A stretch of DNA of 64,000 nucleotides, taken from NCBI GenBank assembly GCA_027600665.1, contig JADGJL010000017.1, positions 29,431-93,430 on the forward strand, given 5' to 3'. This document shows, piece by piece, positions 44,380-58,533 of the stretch; position 1 is the first letter of the stretch; each line of letters begins with the position of its first letter. This DNA is from Irineochytrium annulatum (Eukaryota; Chytridiomycota; Chytridiomycetes; Chytridiales; Chytridiaceae). Both the position numbers and the translations under genes were made by a program. The notes beneath the pieces were generated by a model. It saw only the letters and a list, made by a program, of their open reading frames with translations. It had not been told where the DNA came from and searched no databases.

Positions 44380-46252
44380 CTACTTCACGTTGCAGGCCCT
44401 GCTCTTCACATGCCTCGCCAGCGCGTCGCTCCTCGAGAAGCCGACACCGCATACACACCGGTACGGCTTGGATCCGAAATGCGTGATCTCATGCCTCTTT
44501 AAGTCCTGTATCGGATTATTGTTACATTAGTATCGAGAACCAAAAAAAACAAAATAAAAAAAAAAGGGAGGGAGGATTTCAATGAGAAAAATTACAAACC
44601 TGCCTCCTCTGGAAATCCTTCCCACACCCGTCCGCCTCGCAAACAAACGGCCTCCCAATCCCATGCAGCTTGGCGTGCGCCCTGTAACCCCCAAGCGTCA
44701 TGAACGGGCCTCTGCCGCACGCGCAGCTCAACGTCCCGTCGGTCGGGTGCCATATGGGGTCGGGCATGACGCCCTGCGGCGTGTCGGGTGCCGGGGAGAG
44801 GGAGCCGAACCGCGGCGTGATCATGCGGCCGGCCTTTGAGGGACGGGGCCGGGAGCCGGCGGCCGCGGTCTGGCGCCGCTTGCGGCGGGTGGAGGAGAAG
44901 TCAGCGTCGGATGAGGCGTCGGAGTAGGAGTCCGAGTCATCCGAGTCGGACGGCTCCGAGAGGTCCGAGCCGAAGACGTCGTCGTCGTCGTCGTTCTCCT
45001 CCTCCTCGGCCTTCGGGAGGGGCGGTGAGGTGCTGCGGCGGGTGGTGGGCGGCACTTCGAGCTCGTCCTCGTCGCTCTCCTCGGCCACAGGTTCGGGCTT
45101 CACGATCGCGACGGCGTCATGCTTCGTCTCTTCCTCGTCCTCGTTGAAGGGCTCCGGGCGCGTTCGGGGTGCGTAACGACGCGTGGTGGTGTACTGTGCC
45201 GCTCGGGGTAAGGACGGCGTGTGTCGGGTTGCTGAACGCCGAGCGCGGGCGGGACGGGCGGCGAGTGGTCGGCGGTCGCGTGTCGTAGTCACGGAGGTGG
45301 TGGTGAAGGTAGGTTCGGCGGAGGTTGCGACGGCAGGCGCAATGGCGGGGTAAGCTGATGTAGGAGGAGTGGTCGAGGCATATGACTTATCCCAATCCAC
45401 ATCCTCAACCTTGACCTCAGGCACATTCCGCTTCCAGCTCTCATCCTTGACTACCGTCGCCTCCTCCTTAAATTCCATCTGCTCCTCCTTAACATCCATC
45501 TCGTCATCGGTCACATCGGACATCTCCTCGTCGGAATCCCCGGCGTCCTCATCCATCAATGCCTCCCCATCCTCCCCTATAAGCTCGTACCCTTCCACGT
45601 CGAAATCATCGACCAGCGTACTCAAGGGCGAGCTCAACAACGCCACGTCCTGGCTGAACGTCGGGCTCAACAAGAAGCTCGGATGCACGGACGCGTTTTG
45701 CATCCCAGAGTCGAACGGGTGCGCCAGGGCATCGTGAGCCTGCCGCTGATGCAACGGCAGGCTCTCAACCGCACAAGGGTCGACCGTGGGCGGATGGAAC
45801 AGCCTCGCGACGGCCTGCTTCGAGGGGATGGGCTTCGGGGGGAACATGGGGAGGTGGCCGTCGTCCTGGAGATCCTGCTGTGTGGGAATGCCGGGGGCGA
45901 TGGAGGCGAAGTTTACGGAATCGCTGCTGTGGGACTGATGGGACTGGGCATGCCGGAGAAGCTGGGAGGCCGCGACGTAGCCGAGCAAGGAGGAGATAAA
46001 GTGCTGGTCGGCCTCCGCGAGGGTGCCGGCTTCGGGGGCGAGGTTTGGGACGAGCTCCATGGTTGAGGTGAAGTCGGGTGTCTGCTCTGCGAGAGTTTCG
46101 CGGTCCAGGTCGGGGTGATGGACGATGTCGAAGCTGTCGGGCGCCGTGGAGACGCGGGGCGGAGGGGGTGGGGTTGTTGTAGATGAGGATGTTGAATCGA
46201 ATGCGGAAGAAGAAGCTCGATGGCCGCTGCCTGACGAAAGTTTCTCTCGCAT
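44380..46252 (-). CDS. C2H2 zinc-finger transcription factor
   Basis: Two exons (44600-46252 and 44380-44505) give 592 residues. The first 470 or so are disordered: Ser/Pro/Thr stretches, long acidic runs (for example VEGYELIGEDGEALMDEDAG) and alternating Asp/Ser. The C-terminus has three fingers. The first is atypical (C-x-C…H…H: CACGRGPFMTLGGYRAHAKLH), the second is classical (FVCEADGCGKDFQRRQDLKRHEITH) and the third is C-x-C…H…C (YRCVCGVGFSRSDALARHVKSRAC). This arrangement of DNA-binding fingers after an acidic disordered region resembles the Ace2/Swi5 and Azf1-type fungal regulators. Targets cannot be inferred. The intron falls inside the second finger. Confidence 0.88.
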
Positions 46253-46626
46253 TAGAAACCTCCACAGTTGCCGCGTGTGATTTCAATCACGATCCGACTT
46301 TGGGGCGCCATGCCAGACAGCGCCGATGGTGGGCCAGCCAATGGGACGCGCCCACATACGCCGTTATCCGCCGGTCAGAAATGGGACCGAACCCCAACCG
46401 AACCGGAGCGGAACACAGTGGAAGCCCTGGTTTCGACCCTTAAGAAGCTGGTGGAAAAACTACAGTATCCGCATGCTTGATGATGATGTCATCCACGAGT
46501 AAAATGTTTATTAATAATTTTTTGCATAGTATCCAGCAGCGTACCACCTTATCCTTCACTCCCTTGAGCAACTACGTAAGCATGAAAAAACTTCCAAGCA
46601 CCAAAATTAGTTTACACACCACAAAT
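46253..46626. promoter_or_regulatory. upstream region of the C2H2 factor
   Basis: 374 bp between the start of the C2H2 gene and the stop of the PP2A-A gene, both on the minus strand. It should hold the C2H2 promoter and the PP2A-A 3' end. No individual element was recognised. Confidence 0.4.
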
Positions 46627-49108
46627 TCAAGCGCCTATCGCCAAAATAGCGCGGTGCGCGTAGAATCGGACGTCCGTGTCGCTGTCCTCGTTTAACTTCG
46701 TGAGAGCCGGTCGGACGGGGTCGGATACGAGGTTCGACAGGTCGGCCTTCTTCAGGATAGGGATGATCTGCTCGAGCGATTTCGCAACGTTGAAGCGGAT
46801 GTTCGGGATCGGGTCGGATGCGAAGTTGGTTACCGTGGGTAACACGGAGTCCTTCAGAACTTCGGCGTTGACGGCATGTGCCAACGTCTGTTTTCGATAT
46901 ATAACAAGGAGATAATTAATAAAGGCATACAACGAAGGCATACAACGAAGTCGAGAGGAGTCACAGAGATTACGTCAAGTGATCGACAACGAAGTCACAT
47001 GAAGCTAATCAAAAACATACCGTTAGGGAGAAAATAGTCGTCAATCTGTACAGGTAGTTGGAGTGCTGCCCCATGGCCAAGATCTTGGGTATGATCGTCG
47101 CCTTCGCCCACTCGACCCCAAAGACCTCCGTCAGCTTCCGGAGGTTGATGGTGGCCGCCTCCCGAATTGAGAATACGCAGTCGCCGAGCCAGGACATGCA
47201 GAGGTTGCCCAGCTTCTCATCGAAAAATTCCACGCCCTATAGATATCCATTGCGTGAGTAAAGCAGATAAAAGCGGCCAAGCGGCTTACAAGTTGGCTGG
47301 CCAAAAGGGGGATGTTCTCAATAATAGCCAGACGGACACGCCACTGCTTGTCCTCAGCAAGCTCAACGATGGCCGGGAGGAGAGACTGCGAAAGAAGTTC
47401 GATCCCGATAACTGTTTCGCAATTCCAATCAGCGAGCTGACGGTGAATTAAAACGAACCTTCGTTGACGCGGTCAAGCTTCGAGATGATGTTGAGGCGGA
47501 CCTCGGGCGCCTCATCCTTCAAGAGCTGAAGGAACAAGGGAAGGAGGTGCTCGATGGTGCTGCATTTGCTATCAGAATCGAACACGCTGAATAATAGAAA
47601 ACGCACTTCTCTTTGCCGAGGACGGGAGCAAGGCCGCTGATCTGCGTTGCGAGGGCGGCCCGAACGTGCTGGGAGGTATCGGTGACGAGATCCTTGACGC
47701 AGGGCATGATCTCGCGGAGAATGGAGTCTCGGTCGATAAGGACGGCGAAACCTTTGCACCGCGCGATTAGCTATCACTCTAAGAAGAATTTTAAGGTTGA
47801 CTCACCTGGCACTTGCGAAGCAGCGGCAGTACGGACCTCCGCCTCGTTATCCTTCAGCACGTGCACGTAAGCCCCGATGAGATCATCCCTCACGATATCG
47901 TTCCCGACGGCGTTTGAAAGCTAATTACATTGACGAGTTAGGCCCAATTACATAGATTCACACAATCCGGAAGTCATACCTGGACAAACTTCTCTGCAAC
48001 CATATACCGGACCCGCCACGATTTATCCGCGTACAGATTTCGCAAAACGGTGAGCAGGAGCGACTTATTCTCGTCCGGCGTCAGCATTTCCGCAATCGCG
48101 ATGAGATCCTCAACCGTGAGGAGACGAACAGAGTCCTTTTGTATTCCCTATAAGATTCTTGCCGAACGCAAATCCCAGCGCCAACAAAACTAACCTGCTC
48201 ATCCTGCGCAAGCTGGTTAAACAGGGGGATAATTTCCGAAATCATGTGATCCTTCGCGACTTTCTTGGTCAATTTCTGCAAAAAGGGGTAAGAACAACTA
48301 AGCTGCAGTGCAGTCCCTTACGCATAGATGGGTCGCGGCCGCACGCCTGACCATCGGGGTATCGTCGTGGCAAAGCTGGCCGTAGGACCTGCAACATAAA
48401 CTCTCAGCAATCCTCCTCCAACACCAATTTAAAACGAAACACAAAGATCCCCCACTTTCGAAGATCCTCCTGCGTCGCCGGGAGCGCCGTCGCGTATCCG
48501 GGCGCGTACAATCCGCACGCGCTCACACGGCTCGTAAACCAATCCCCGATCGTGAGGCGCTTCACCATGGGCACGAAGAACTCCTCGACCTGCGACTGCG
48601 ACAACGACTGGGCGATCTTCGCAATGCTTTCCACCGCCTGCGGGTGCACAAAAATCTTAATAATCCCATCCACCCTAGTGCCGCCATCGAAAAATGACTC
48701 CACCGCACCTTGTCGCGAACAGTCGTTTCCTCCACGGCCGCGAGCGTCTCCAAGGGCACGAGCAAGATGTGCCCGTAAGTCGGCCCGCCCACGTACTCCA
48801 CGAAATTGCCCAGCTCCTCCGCGAGGACCAGGAGCACCTCGTCCTCATCGTCGATCGATTCTGCAAGTCGCCAAATACCAAAAGAATCAGCATCTCCAAA
48901 TGCATCGCAGATCAAGGAGTGTGCCGCTCGAGTGCGAAAATGCAGTACCGTCCAAAAAGGGGATCAGCTCATCACGCGTCCGATCGGGCCCGAGGGCCAG
49001 CGCGATGATGCTGAGCCTGCGGATGGCGTTCAGCCTCAGCGCGACATCGTCGTGCTTGAGTTCGTCGATGAGGACGGCGATCGGGTAGAGTTGCTCGCTG
49101 TCGGCCAT
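46627..49108 (-). CDS. PP2A scaffold subunit A (PR65)
   Basis: HEAT-repeat scaffold that joins the PP2A catalytic subunit to regulatory B subunits. The minus-strand gene runs from ATG 49108 to TGA 46627 in about twelve exons; the first three are 48949-49108, 48709-48860 and 48456-48637. It encodes a protein of about 590 residues, the family size. HEAT-repeat landmarks in order are [185 protein letters not shown] and [10 protein letters not shown]. It is divergent from the GPI mannosyltransferase gene with 87 bp between starts. Confidence 0.95.
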
Positions 49109-49195
49109 TTCTCAAATCGCTGGGTGATGGTGATTTTGTTGTGAAAGTGAATTCGCACGCCTGGGTGGCCAGGCGAGGATCACGCTGCGTCAGCG

Positions 49196-51434
49196 ATGCG
49201 ACGACGGAGGGCGTGCACGGCCGACGGGATGCTGTATGCCGCGCTGGTGGTAGCGAGGTTCGCGGTGGCGCTGTTGCCGGGGTATATACACCCGGATGAA
49301 CATTATCAAGGCGCGGAGGTTATGGCGGGTTCGTTTAGAGTGAACGATCCTGTATTAAGGCTTTGTCAAGGCGTGGTGTTCAACACGCACGTCGATCGGC
49401 CGTGGGAGTGGATTGCGGAGGAGCCTGGACCGACACGGAGCGTGCTTCTACCGTAAGGCCGCTCCCGCGTATGGCTGGCTCAAGCGGATAGATATTTGTT
49501 CATAGGCCTGCCGTTTGAGATACTGAAGTGGATGGTGCCGCGGCCATCGGGGCTATTATTGTACATAGTGCCGAGGATGGCCGCATGCAGTCTATCTTTC
49601 GTACTCGGTGGGCATATGATGCTTGTTGGCTTCATTTACAACCTTTAATAAAACCATTTGTTTCACAAAGATCTCGTTGTTGCCGTGTTGTCTAAAGATC
49701 TTAAGGCGCCTCTCTGGGCGAGCCTACATCTCCTCGCATCTTCAGCCATCACCCTCGTTTTCATGGTTCGGCCCTTCTCAAATTCCTGGCTGGCGTGTAT
49801 CGTCGGCTTGGCATTGCTTGCAGTCTTGCATAAAGTAAATCATGTTTTTTTAGTGTTTACCTAAAAAAAATATTCAGCCGGGAAAGCTTCGGCCAGTTGC
49901 TTTCGGAGTCCTGTGTGGAATCGCGGCGTTTACTCGTCCCGACGGCCTGTTCTTCCTCTTTCCCATCGGGCTTGCCTTCCTGTATAACGCCTTCAAATTG
50001 CGTACGCATGTAATATGGAGGCTCCTAACGTACACCACGTCGCTGTCTTTCACGACCGTGGCCAGCATCTTTCTTGACTCGTGGTTTTTTGGATATCTAC
50101 AAATCTGCTGGAAATGCACCTTCAAAGCGGTGGCGAGAGATGTATCTGGGTTCATTGCGAAGAAGACGTCATGGAAAGAGTTGTTGCAATCTTTCGAGCG
50201 GTTCATGTCAACCGTGACTTTATCGAACGTTGCCTTGAACGGAGTACGATACAACATGGATCCCGCCAACCTTGCCAATCATGGCCTACACCCTCGCTGG
50301 TTGCACTTCGTTGTAAACTTCCCAATGCTTTACGGACCAGCAGCGTTTCTAGCTATTGCGCGCGTGTTTCAACTGATGTCGCCTGCCGTTTTCACAACGA
50401 GAAATTCACTTATTGGTAATTTTAAGTTGGCGAAAGCAAGCTGCTAACAGGATATCGAGTTTGCCTTGCTACAGCGTTTTCTGGCCTGGCACTGTTGTCG
50501 GTAGCCCCGCATCAAGAACCGCGGTTCCTAATCCCTATGGTCGTTCCAATCATCCTGTCAGTATCGTCGGAAGTCCACTCGATGCCGAAAAAGTCAAAAA
50601 GATTGTTTTGGGTATGCTGTCATGTTATTCCATTACTTACGGCGTCAGATCGGATGGCTTTTCTTTAATGCCCTCGTTACCATTGTATACGGCGGGTTGC
50701 ATCAATCTGGGGTCGTGCCAAGCTTGATACACATCGCTGACAAGGAGTTGGAGATTTCGTCATGCTTCCACGATGCAAACGATGCGGATATTGTTCGCTG
50801 CATTGGCGGCGATGTGTCCTTAGCCGCGTCTGATACAGCGATGGGAGAACGGCTCAACCTTGACTTTGTCCCAATAACGACGCACATCGTTTTCCGCAAG
50901 ACCCTGACTCCACCGACTTATCTCCTGCGGCGACTAAAGTATCGATTTGGGCGAACGTTAAAAATTAGTACGAACATTGCGGTGCAAGCTTCGTTGGCTA
51001 ATCGATTGTTATAAGGTAGCAATGAAACTGAACCCGTTGTCAAGTTACATAAGCTGGAGGGTAGCTCAATTACGAATATCATCTCTTTAGCCAAGGACGT
51101 GGCCTTGCCACCAGTAGACACCGGGGAGATTTACACATCGGCTAAGTTTGCGCGTAACGCCGAGACCCGCGAGCTAACAAGGCACTTAATTTGGACGAGG
51201 CGATTTCTAAATGGGTTTAGGATGCTGTTGGTCACGCCGCAATATTTGGCAGCGTCTTTGAACACTGCGTTGAACGAACACTCCTTCAAACTCTGCAGGC
51301 GAACTTACTTCGCACCACACGTAAACTTCGATGACCTTGATTTGATATTCGCAGGCTATCAGAAGGGACATTGGGATTCAGCGTCGCTAGGTTTATTTGA
51401 GATTCAGCGAATTGGAGCAGCAAAACATTCGTGA
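49196..51434 (+). CDS. GPI mannosyltransferase 4 (SMP3/PIGZ)
   Basis: ER multi-pass GT22 mannosyltransferase that adds the fourth mannose to the GPI anchor precursor. The N-terminus has a membrane segment and the family motif PGYIHPDEHYQGAEVMAG (the HPDE acidic residues bind the dolichol-phosphate-mannose donor), then RPWEW and RSVLLPYLFIGLPFEIL. Several hydrophobic segments follow (ITLVFMVRPFSNSWLACIVG, FGVLCGIAAFTRPDGLFFLFP), then HPRWLHFVVNFPMLYGPAAFL, then HQEPRFLIPMVVPIIL, the conserved lumenal motif, and LFFNALVTIVYGGLHQSGVVP. The HQEPRF and WEF/WEW motifs favour PIGZ/SMP3 over PIGB. About eight exons; the splice near 49453-49487 was chosen to keep GLPFE in frame. The stop lies inside a 20-bp tandem duplication. 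Confidence 0.88.
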
Positions 51435-51464
51435 CGCGCATTAGACATTCGTGACGCGCATTAG
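51425..51464. repeat. perfect 20-bp tandem duplication over a stop codon
   Basis: ACATTCGTGACGCGCATTAG at 51425-51444 is repeated exactly at 51445-51464. The first copy contains the TGA stop of the GPI mannosyltransferase gene (51432-51434). The second copy is in the 3' UTR, so a read-through would meet a further in-frame or nearby stop. Confidence 0.95.
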
Positions 51465-51595
51465 GAAAGCATCCCGTGACCTTTGTTTAGCGCCGCTGGT
51501 AATGTCCAATAGACCCACGGGTCCTCGGGCCGTCGGGTTGTAAGTCTGACGTAAAAAACACGTGCGCAATATTCACCTCGGAAGTCTTTTCATCA

Positions 51596-54126
<2,531 letters not shown>

Positions 54127-56085
54127 ATGCAACCTCTCGGCTCAGACCGCACGCTCCCCTCGCGCTCGCGCTCCATCAACTCGATGGGTGGCGACGGGCC
54201 GACTGGTATCAGGCGCCAGGCGGCCATCAGGGCGCCTCTTTACGTGGCCATCATCGCGCTCGTCTTCGGTGAGGCGACGCGCTTTCCCTACGCTGGACCC
54301 GCAACTTACGCGTTTTCTCATATCCACCAGTCATGACGGCCCTCATCGGAGGAGTCGTAGGTTTTTGGACACTGTCCAAGTCGGAGGACACCATCAACGA
54401 CATCACGTTCCAGATCAGGGAGGCCATTCTGAAGCGGGCGAGCGAAGAGGTCAACAACACCTTAATCCAGGCGCAGCAGGTGCTCGAGGCCAAGGCGCAC
54501 AACCAAATGGTGTTTGATTTCATCAACCGCAGGGACCGCAGCAACGTGTTGGCGAACATGGACGTGTAAGTTTATCCGAAAGAATATGCCAGACTTGCGA
54601 TATATGCGTCCCCCACTCTGTTATTATCTATCTACGTCTTTGCCCTGGTGTACCTACCTCCCCTTGTATCATGTCTAACTGATATCACTCATACGAACAA
54701 ACAGCATCAGCTACCACTACCAAATCGCCAGCCCCTTCTCCTTCCTTGAGAACGCCGGCATCGTCTTCCAGGCCGACTCGAACGGCAACCAGACCTACAT
54801 GGCGGCCTACACTCGCGCGGAGCTCATCTACTTCCAAGACGTGACGACCGCGTACTCGCTCTACTCGGCCGCTGTCCTCGGCTCGAACCAGGACTCCTCC
54901 ATCGTGCTGAACAACACATACAAGCTCGTGAGGCGCGACGCAAAGCCCAACAGCCAGTGGCCTGCGCTCAAGACCAACGGCATCAAGACGGGGAGGCCGT
55001 TCTGGGCCGGGCCGCTTTACACGCCCGTGCTGAAGACTTTCTTGATTCCGTACTTCTGGCCCGTGTGGCAGAACCTCACCACGGGCGTTGTTGGGACTGG
55101 CGACTACTACGCGGCTCACTTTGTCATGCTGTCCATCGGCTCGCTTGACGCTTTCCTGCAGGTTTGTAACAATGATTAGTCAAAGATCTAAAGATATCTT
55201 TAACACGTACATTTTCTTCCCTACAGACGGTCCAAATCACGCCTAACGGTGTCGTCTCCCTCATCGACGGCAACACGGGCCAGATGCTCGCCTCCTCCGT
55301 CGCCGGCATCTCCCAGAACGGCACCGGCTCTACCACCTTCCCGGCCATCGGGAACCCCAACCGCCTCGTCTCGGCCGCGGCCTCCTACCTTGCCTCTACC
55401 TACGGCAACGGCACGATCCAGTCCGTCCCCGCCACGGAAGACGACCTCGCCCTCACCTTCAAGGGCCTCGGCGACGAGATCCTCGTGAACGCCGTCTGGC
55501 TTTCGGACGCCGACACGGGCCTCCGATGGCTGCTTGTGCTCGCCATCCCGTCTAACGATTTCTTGGCCGTGACGCGCGCGACGATGCAGCAGACCATCAT
55601 CTTTATTTGCGTGTTCTGTTTCGTCGCCCTCGCGGCCGCCGTGCTCATGTCCTGGTCCATCACGAGCCCGCTCAGGAGGCTGAGCACGGCCATGAGCGAG
55701 GCGACGCGTTTCGACTTCTCGGCCCTCAGGAACGGCTACCTCGACCAGAGGAGTGTCGTGAGTGAGATTGGACAGCTGCAGGGCGCGTTCAACGAGATGA
55801 TGATCAAGTTCGCGAGCGGAATTGAGAAGGTTGGTTCGACCCGTTTTTGTTTGTCCCTTGTGAGAGGAAGAAACTAACGTAAGCTCTCACCAGAACAAGG
55901 CGCTCCTCACGAAGAACCTTGGCTCGGCCGCGGCGTCGAACCCGTCCCTGCTCAACGACAAGAAGCAGGCGGCCATCAACGCCATCCAGCATGAGCTAGA
56001 GAAGAAGCAGTTGGACACCATTCCCTCCGACAACGACCAAGACTCCTGGAATGAGTCGCCCATTAAGCCGGGCAGGAAGATCTAA
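54127..56085 (+). CDS. two-TM sensor-like protein without an output domain
   Basis: Five exons (about 54127-54270, 54332-54567, 54705-55161, 55227-55830 and 55893-56085) give about 545 residues. After a Ser/Arg head there is a membrane segment (APLYVAIIALVFVMTALIGGVVGFW, about 36-60). An extracytoplasmic domain of about 330 residues follows, with a helical start (DITFQIREAILKRASEEVNNTLIQAQQVLEAKA), as in dCache-type sensors. A second membrane segment follows (TIIFICVFCFVALAAAVLMSW, about 398-420). A HAMP-like linker follows (ITSPLRRLSTAMSEATRFDF). The cytoplasmic tail is short, coiled and charged, ending in NESPIKPGRKI. Topology resembles bacterial and chytrid Cache/HAMP receptors, but no kinase, cyclase or methyl-accepting domain is attached. 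dCache assignment is from topology, not a search. Confidence 0.75.
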
Positions 56086-56374
56086 AGTGAGAGGTTCTGG
56101 CAGTGTTGGAAGGTTATGATGTTAAGAAGGTCATTTCTTTCTTGTGGCGTTTCGTGTACTCGATTTGTTTCCTTTTTTGCGAGTTATCAGTATACCGCTG
56201 AGTATAGACAGCCAATAAAATGAAGTGATTATGATGACAAACGAGCTCCTTTGCGCATTTATATTATATGTTGCGCCATAGGTATCTAAAGCATGCCGTA
56301 CCAAAAGAAAAATAAAAACAACCGTTACCGGACCTGCCCAGATGATTTCTCCCACCCACGCACTTAACTCCAAA

Positions 56375-57637
56375 TCAGTCCTTCCGCATCGTATCCCTCC
56401 TCGGCCTGCCCCAATACAGATATATTTGATAAAAGACAAACCCATTCAACGCCGTCGCGACCACATACGTGATCAAGATGACGGGATCTCCAACCTCCGT
56501 GATGGTAGTGAAGCATCTCGCAAGTGACCCGATCGCCTGCAACCCCACCGTGATAACGCTGAGCTGGCCCGTCGACCTCGTTTGATAATTCTCGAGGATC
56601 TGGGGCACCTTGCTAAATACGCCGATGAGGATAGCAACCCATTGAAGCGAGAGGAGGACGCCGTCCGAGACGATCGAGGGGCTGAAAAGCGAGTACGTGA
56701 TCACGAACGTCGCGAGGAGAACGAGGTTCAGGGCCGAATGGCGACCCTTATAGTGAAACATGAGCGCCACCACGATCACGTTGGCGACGGCCATGAACGC
56801 GTCTGGGTAGAAAAAACACGTTAGGCTCACAACTACTTTTATGAAGGGAGAAACCAAAAAAACCTTACGCTCCCCGTAGGTATTAAACGCGTTCCCCTTC
56901 CTAACGTTATACGCCAACCCGGCAATATAAGCCGACGTCTCAAGCGCGTACGACTCGAACGACACGCCGAGCGCGGACCTCTTCCTCACGATTTTAACGA
57001 TCTGCGGCAGCTTGATCACAGCACCTCCCGCCACAAGACCCACGCCCAGCACCTTCGACAGCAGGAGCCGCACGCATTGGATATCCGTCACGTGGAAGCT
57101 GAGCAAGCTGGACGAGCAGCCGGGGCCAACCAAGGGTGTGAGGACGCGTCGGTTCAATAGCGAGAACAATCCCGGGCTGAAGGTGACGATCGGACGTTCG
57201 GGGAAGGGTGCCTTGGCCTTCACCGCAGGCGGATCTGTGGCGTTGATATCGGGCGCTGGGGATGGAGGTGGTGCCGCAACGACGGGAGAGTTGTCGGCCC
57301 CGACGGCTGCGGCGGCGGCTGCGGGGATGGCCGGCGTAGTCGTGTTTGGGGGGATGGCGGCGGCATAAGCTGTCGGTACGGAGTCGAGTGCAGGCCCGAG
57401 GACCCCGAAAAGAAGGACAAGGATGCTGGCGCTCCAGAGCAGAGCGCCAAACTTGAACCTTGTTAGGGCACGTGAACTCCGCGCCTCGTCATCCTGAAGA
57501 CAAAGAAGAGGAGTCAGCAAAGAGCGTTGCAACCATTCGCAAACACAAAATAAAAGAATCCCGTCCATCATCCACATGCCGACCGCCGGGTACGGATTAA
57601 CGTCCAAAAAACAGCATCCACAGTCTACCTTGGCCAT
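56375..57637 (-). CDS. MPDU1: MPDU1-like PQ-loop protein with an extra lumenal insert
   Basis: ER multi-pass PQ-loop protein that makes dolichol-phosphate mannose and glucose usable in glycosylation. Three exons (57629-57637, 56869-57493, 56375-56802). The first encodes only MAK. The PQ loops are GGAVIKLPQIVKIVRKRSA and IGVFSKVPQILENYQTRST. Other family blocks are LGVSFESYALETSAYIAGLAYNVRKGNAFNTYGE, SLTCFFYPDAFMAVA-like hydrophobic spans and FVITYSLFSP. Between the first membrane segment (LLWSASILVLLFGVLG) and the core lies about 70 residues rich in Ala and Pro with an NTT and NAT glycosylation sequon, unusual for the family. The frame is open upstream to 57742 (start MPEASPSD), so a longer N-terminus cannot be excluded. 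Confidence 0.88.
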   Translation of the reverse strand: MAKVDCGCCFLDVNPYPAVGMWMMDGILLFCVCEWLQRSLLTPLLCLQDDEARSSRALTRFKFGALLWSASILVLLFGVLGPALDSVPTAYAAAIPPNTTTPAIPAAAAAAVGADNSPVVAAPPPSPAPDINATDPPAVKAKAPFPERPIVTFSPGLFSLLNRRVLTPLVGPGCSSSLLSFHVTDIQCVRLLLSKVLGVGLVAGGAVIKLPQIVKIVRKRSALGVSFESYALETSAYIAGLAYNVRKGNAFNTYGERKVFLVSPFIKVVVSLTCFFYPDAFMAVANVIVVALMFHYKGRHSALNLVLLATFVITYSLFSPSIVSDGVLLSLQWVAILIGVFSKVPQILENYQTRSTGQLSVITVGLQAIGSLARCFTTITEVGDPVILITYVVATALNGFVFYQIYLYWGRPRRDTMRKD

Positions 57638-58533
57638 GATCCGCCGTTCCCAGCGTTGTTCAACGCGGGCAGTAAGGTCGTGAGCACGATCCGGTCTTCG
57701 CGGTGTCGACGCCGGGCGATCGGATGGCGAGGCTTCGGGCACGTCTGACAGCGAGGCAGTCAGTCAAGTTGGAGAAATGACACCGCTTTCAAGCCTGGCG
57801 CGAAATTGTGACGCGATGCCGCCCTGCTCGGGCCGGGGCGACGTCGTCTGCTCGGTCGTTCCGGCTTCTTCCAGCCAAGGCGCAGGGGAGCCTTCCTCGA
57901 CCGTCGTGGAGACTTCTTGATCCGGCCCTTCGTACCAGTCCCACAGCTACTTCCGCTGCTCGCTGTCCATTGAATCAAGCTATGCTTTTATATCTGCCAC
58001 AGATGTCACGCGTGCTAGCGCATCCGACGATGGTTCTGCTGGTGGTGAGGGTGTCGACGTCCCTCCGACATGTAGTAGATGGAGTAACTGGACCAGCGGG
58101 AAGACCCTTGATCTCCACATCTTCAAAGGACAAGAAGTAAGGTGATTTAGGTGGTTTAGGAAGATGCGGGTACTTGGCAAACATCACCCAGATAGCGGTT
58201 TAGAATAGCCGCGAACAAGGCCGCGTCGCGAGATTATCACTTGCAGGCCAAATTGTTGTTTAGGAACAGCCGATGCTTTCTAGAACTACGAACAGAAGGA
58301 CAGAAGACAACGGTATTGTATTTGTGCGTTCAACAGATCGACACGCAGGCATTATGAAGGTGAAGGGTATCTTGAGAAAAAGCGACGAGTCATACAGAAA
58401 CGAACAAGAAAGGGATATCGAAGGGTAATTGCGAACCCATACATATGAATCAGCAATACACCACATATACTAGTGCAATAAGAAAAAGGATCCCACACCC
58501 CAGCCCACTCTAACCTCGCAAGAAATCGAAAAA
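57638..58533. other. interval without a supported gene
   Basis: 896 bp between the MPDU1 start and the stop of the large secreted protein, both minus strand. Short frames only, none with family features. It should contain the MPDU1 promoter and the 3' UTR of the secreted-protein gene. No repeat or RNA gene recognised. Confidence 0.5.
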
